The notes below the pieces were generated by a model, which saw only the letters and a list, made by a program, of their open reading frames with translations, made no database searches and was not told the DNA's origin. 8,193 bases of DNA, taken from assembly GCA_025362535.1 (NCBI GenBank), contig JANYGE010000153.1, positions 1 through 8,193 of the forward strand, in the 5' to 3' direction. A program made the position numbers and the translations under genes. The stretch comes from Hyphomicrobiales bacterium (GTDB taxonomy: Bacteria; Pseudomonadota; Alphaproteobacteria; Rhizobiales; Aestuariivirgaceae). Positions 6,008 through 8,193 of this stretch are shown here, piece after piece. How positions within the stretch are numbered: position 1 is the first letter of the stretch; each line of letters begins with the position of its first letter.

Positions 6008-7231
6008 ATGAGTTATTCAGCGATCCATTCAAAACGAACTTCTATCGGCGTAAAGGTCGGCCATGTGAAAGTGGGCGGTGGCGCTCCTGTCATCGTTCAA
6101 TCCATGACCAATACCGATACGGCCGATGCCGAAGCCACAGCGCGTCAATGTGCCGAGCTTGCCGTGGCTGGTTCAGAATTGGTGCGCATCACAGTCGACC
6201 GTGAAGAATCCGCCGCTGCCGTCCTCGCGATCCGCGAAAAGCTCGACAAGATGGGAGTGAATGTGCCGTTGGTGGGAGACTTCCATTATAATGGTCACAC
6301 GCTGCTCACGGCCTATCCTGATTGCGCTGAAGCCCTAGCCAAATATCGCATCAATCCCGGTAATGTGGGTTTCAAGGAAAAGAAAGACCGCAACTTCGCG
6401 ACGATGATTGAAGTGGCGATCAAGCATAACAAACCTATCCGCATTGGTGTGAATTGGGGCTCACTCGATCAAGCCATGTTAACGAGTATGATGGATACGA
6501 ATGCCAAGCTTGCAGCTCCATTGCCCGCAAGAGCCGTGATGCATGAGGCCATTGTGCAATCAGGCATTCAATCGGCACTCTATGCTGAGGAACTGGGCCT
6601 TACCCGCGACAAAATTATCATCTCGGCCAAATGTTCTGAAGTGCAAGATTTGATCGCCGTCTATCGCTTGCTCGCGTCCCGTTCTGATCACGCTTTGCAT
6701 CTTGGCCTCACCGAGGCTGGCATGGGATCTAAAGGCATTGTTGCGTCCACTGCTGCACTGTCGGTTTTGCTGCAAGAGGGCATTGGCGATACGATCCGCA
6801 TTTCACTCACCCCTGAACCAGGGGGAGACCGCACCAAAGAAGTGATCGTGGCGCAAGAGATTTTGCAAACCATGGGTCTTCGCGCTTTTGCTCCTATGGT
6901 GATTGCATGCCCGGGCTGTGGCCGCACCACCTCAACCGTCTTCCAGGAACTCGCACAGGATATTCAAACCTATGTGCGGGCTCGTATGCCAGAATGGCGC
7001 GAAGCCTATCCCGGCTTTGAAAATCTTTCGCTCGCTGTGATGGGCTGCATTGTGAATGGCCCAGGGGAATCCAAGCACGCCGATATTGGCATTTCGTTGC
7101 CGGGAACTGGCGAGCTTCCTTCAGCGCCAATTTACATCGATGGTAAAAAAGTGAAAACCTTGCGCGGCGAAAACATCTCGGCTCAATTCCAAGATATTGT
7201 GGAAGATTATGTCAAACAACGTTGGGGATGA
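6008..7231 (+). CDS. ispG: 4-hydroxy-3-methylbut-2-enyl diphosphate synthase IspG (GcpE)
   Basis: IspG carries out the penultimate step of the MEP isoprenoid pathway, reducing MEcPP to HMBPP with a [4Fe-4S] cluster in the cytosol. The 407-residue protein has the N-terminal TIM-barrel signatures ([38 protein letters not shown]) and the C-terminal cluster domain: Cys301 and Cys304 in ACPGCGRT and Cys347 in [12 protein letters not shown], with Glu354 as the likely fourth ligand. These equal Cys270, Cys273, Cys305 and Glu312 of the E. coli enzyme; the insertion before the third cysteine is small. It starts six bases after znuB with only a weak ribosome-binding site, so it may share the zinc operon. 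A poor promoter-like pair (TTGACC at 5972, CAATTA at 5995) might serve it separately. Its 3' end overlaps the next gene by 23 bases. Confidence 0.96.
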   Translation: MSYSAIHSKRTSIGVKVGHVKVGGGAPVIVQSMTNTDTADAEATARQCAELAVAGSELVRITVDREESAAAVLAIREKLDKMGVNVPLVGDFHYNGHTLLTAYPDCAEALAKYRINPGNVGFKEKKDRNFATMIEVAIKHNKPIRIGVNWGSLDQAMLTSMMDTNAKLAAPLPARAVMHEAIVQSGIQSALYAEELGLTRDKIIISAKCSEVQDLIAVYRLLASRSDHALHLGLTEAGMGSKGIVASTAALSVLLQEGIGDTIRISLTPEPGGDRTKEVIVAQEILQTMGLRAFAPMVIACPGCGRTTSTVFQELAQDIQTYVRARMPEWREAYPGFENLSLAVMGCIVNGPGESKHADIGISLPGTGELPSAPIYIDGKKVKTLRGENISAQFQDIVEDYVKQRWG

Positions 7232-7952
7232 GCCGCCACAGTTCCCGATGCGGGTGAATGATTTTCTGGCCAAGGCTGATCACTATCTCAACCCCGGTGA
7301 TATTATTCTCACCCGCGGCAATTATCTCTCGAGTCAAATCATACGTTGGATTATTGGCAGCTTTTTCAGCCATGCGGCTTTGGTGTTTCTAACCCCGAGA
7401 CCTGAGAACGGACTGAATAACACATTCGTTTTGGAAAGCATGCCAACCGGCATTGGTCTGGCGAAATTAAAAACCTATATTGGTGGTGCAAAGCCAAGTG
7501 AAGATGTCGCCATCTTGCGCATGCAAGGCGCAGGCATTGATGAAATCTATTTCAAACAAGTCGGCGCATTGATGCTGGACTATGTCAAAACTTCGTATGA
7601 TTTTGGTCGTGCCATAAATTTAGGCCTCTCATTGTTCTTCAGTCTGCGCCGCAAATTTGCAAAGGCTGGGCGGCGCTATTCGCTGTTTAAACAATGGACA
7701 CCATCCCAATTTATTTGCAGCGGCTTCATTCAATATGGTTTTGTTGAAGCGCTGCGCCGCAAAGGTGTTGATCCATCATTGGTCGTTTTCAAACCAGATC
7801 TATCACCCAATGATCGCGATGGCCTGCTGGCGATCTCTCCGCAGGACATCGCGGAATCGCAAATCCCCAAATGGCTTTATGCCGTGCGGCGGGGCTGGGT
7901 TTATGAAGTGAGCAGTTACGCCGAAGCACAGAAAATTATTTCCGGCGCGTGA
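7209..7952 (+). CDS. Permuted NlpC/P60 (YiiX/YebB-like) cysteine hydrolase
   Basis: The 247-residue protein looks like a circularly permuted papain-fold hydrolase of the YiiX/YebB type. [11 protein letters not shown] (27-37) and [20 protein letters not shown] (41-60) are typical, with His55 as the likely catalytic base, Glu76 (VLES) as a polar partner, VAILR (100-104), and Cys170 in [11 protein letters not shown] as the nucleophile; this order (His first, Cys later) marks the permutation. No signal peptide is seen, so it should be cytosolic. The substrate is unknown: amide, peptide and lipid-acyl activities are all known in the superfamily. The start ATG 7209 lies inside ispG in another frame, with GGAAG three bases upstream; a later in-frame ATG at 7248 is the alternative. 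Its 3' end overlaps the convergent polyprenyl synthase by 17 bases. Confidence 0.8.
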   Translation: MSNNVGDEPPQFPMRVNDFLAKADHYLNPGDIILTRGNYLSSQIIRWIIGSFFSHAALVFLTPRPENGLNNTFVLESMPTGIGLAKLKTYIGGAKPSEDVAILRMQGAGIDEIYFKQVGALMLDYVKTSYDFGRAINLGLSLFFSLRRKFAKAGRRYSLFKQWTPSQFICSGFIQYGFVEALRRKGVDPSLVVFKPDLSPNDRDGLLAISPQDIAESQIPKWLYAVRRGWVYEVSSYAEAQKIISGA

Positions 7953-8193
7953 CCATAAAAAGCGCTGCCTCGCGAAGCATATCTGCTTTCTGATCGTAGG
8001 GGGAGAGCGCAGCAATGGCGGCATCCGCCAAACGCAGCGCCTCGTTTTTGGCCCCGTTTAGCCCCAGCAAATCCACAAAAGTGGCCTTGCCTTTGCCTTT
8101 GTCCTTTTGCGTGGCCTTGCCCAAAGCTTCCGGTGTTGCTTCAACATCCAGCACATCATCGGCGATCTGAAACGCCAGACCTATGTGTTGGGC
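7936..8193 (-). CDS. ispA: Polyprenyl (farnesyl/geranyl) diphosphate synthase, C-terminal fragment
   Basis: Eighty-six codons enter from the right edge and end at TAA (7938-7936); the N-terminus, including the first Asp-rich motif, lies outside. The visible part carries GLAFQIADDVLDVE, holding the second Asp-rich motif (DDVLD) that binds magnesium and isopentenyl diphosphate. It is followed by LGKATQKDKGKGKATFVDLLG and ending helices ([25 protein letters not shown]) as in IspA. These enzymes join isopentenyl units, downstream of IspG in isoprenoid synthesis. The exact chain length cannot be told from the fragment; geranylgeranyl diphosphate synthase (CrtE type) is possible. It converges on the NlpC/P60-like gene with a 17-base overlap, leaving no room for a terminator between them. 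Confidence 0.85.
   Translation of the reverse strand, partial: AQHIGLAFQIADDVLDVEATPEALGKATQKDKGKGKATFVDLLGLNGAKNEALRLADAAIAALSPYDQKADMLREAALFMVTRRK

Noticed and set aside
5713..6204. Open frame of 163 codons spanning the znuB-ispG junction
   Set aside because: It is in another frame from both well-supported genes, and is His/Arg/Cys-rich shadow sequence.

Overview
The window most likely comes from an alphaproteobacterium, plausibly of the Hyphomicrobiales or a relative. This rests on the Zur box/zur-znuCB arrangement, an IspG of 407 residues, a short alphaproteobacterial-type phosphate acetyltransferase, and moderate GC (a little over half by eye). It is a chromosomal housekeeping region, densely packed, with ten genes (two cut by the window edges). 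I saw no mobile element, tRNA, rRNA, or CRISPR array. The longest gene-free stretch is about 110 bases.

Left part (1-2759, minus strand). A citrate synthase of the short type is followed, after a 111-base gap, by an exported TAXI-family substrate-binding protein. That gene overlaps by 4 bases (ATGA) with an unrecognised single-span membrane protein that runs off the left edge. The TAXI leader holds a 4-codon mini-ORF with its own good Shine-Dalgarno sequence.

Middle (2760-3960). A phosphate acetyltransferase (makes or uses acetyl-CoA and acetyl phosphate) diverges from the citrate synthase with only 20 bases between the likely start codons, placing two acetyl-CoA enzymes back to back. It converges with a small cupin gene, leaving 2 bases between the stops.

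Right part (3961-8193). A 48-base divergent region holds a perfect Zur-type palindrome that also contains a TATAAT hexamer placed just before the zur start codon, so zur may be autoregulated and leaderless. Downstream run zur, znuC, znuB, ispG and a permuted NlpC/P60 hydrolase, with spacings of -8, 0, +6 and -23 bases. They could be one transcript linking zinc uptake to an iron-sulfur enzyme of isoprenoid synthesis. The zinc-binding protein ZnuA is not in the window; the cupin sits where a divergent znuA would often be. The last gene, converging and overlapping by 17 bases, is the C-terminal end of a farnesyl/geranyl diphosphate synthase.

I found no convincing wholly new system. The best leads are the Zur-box-controlled cupin, the possible zinc-isoprenoid operon, and the TAXI protein coupled to an unknown membrane protein.
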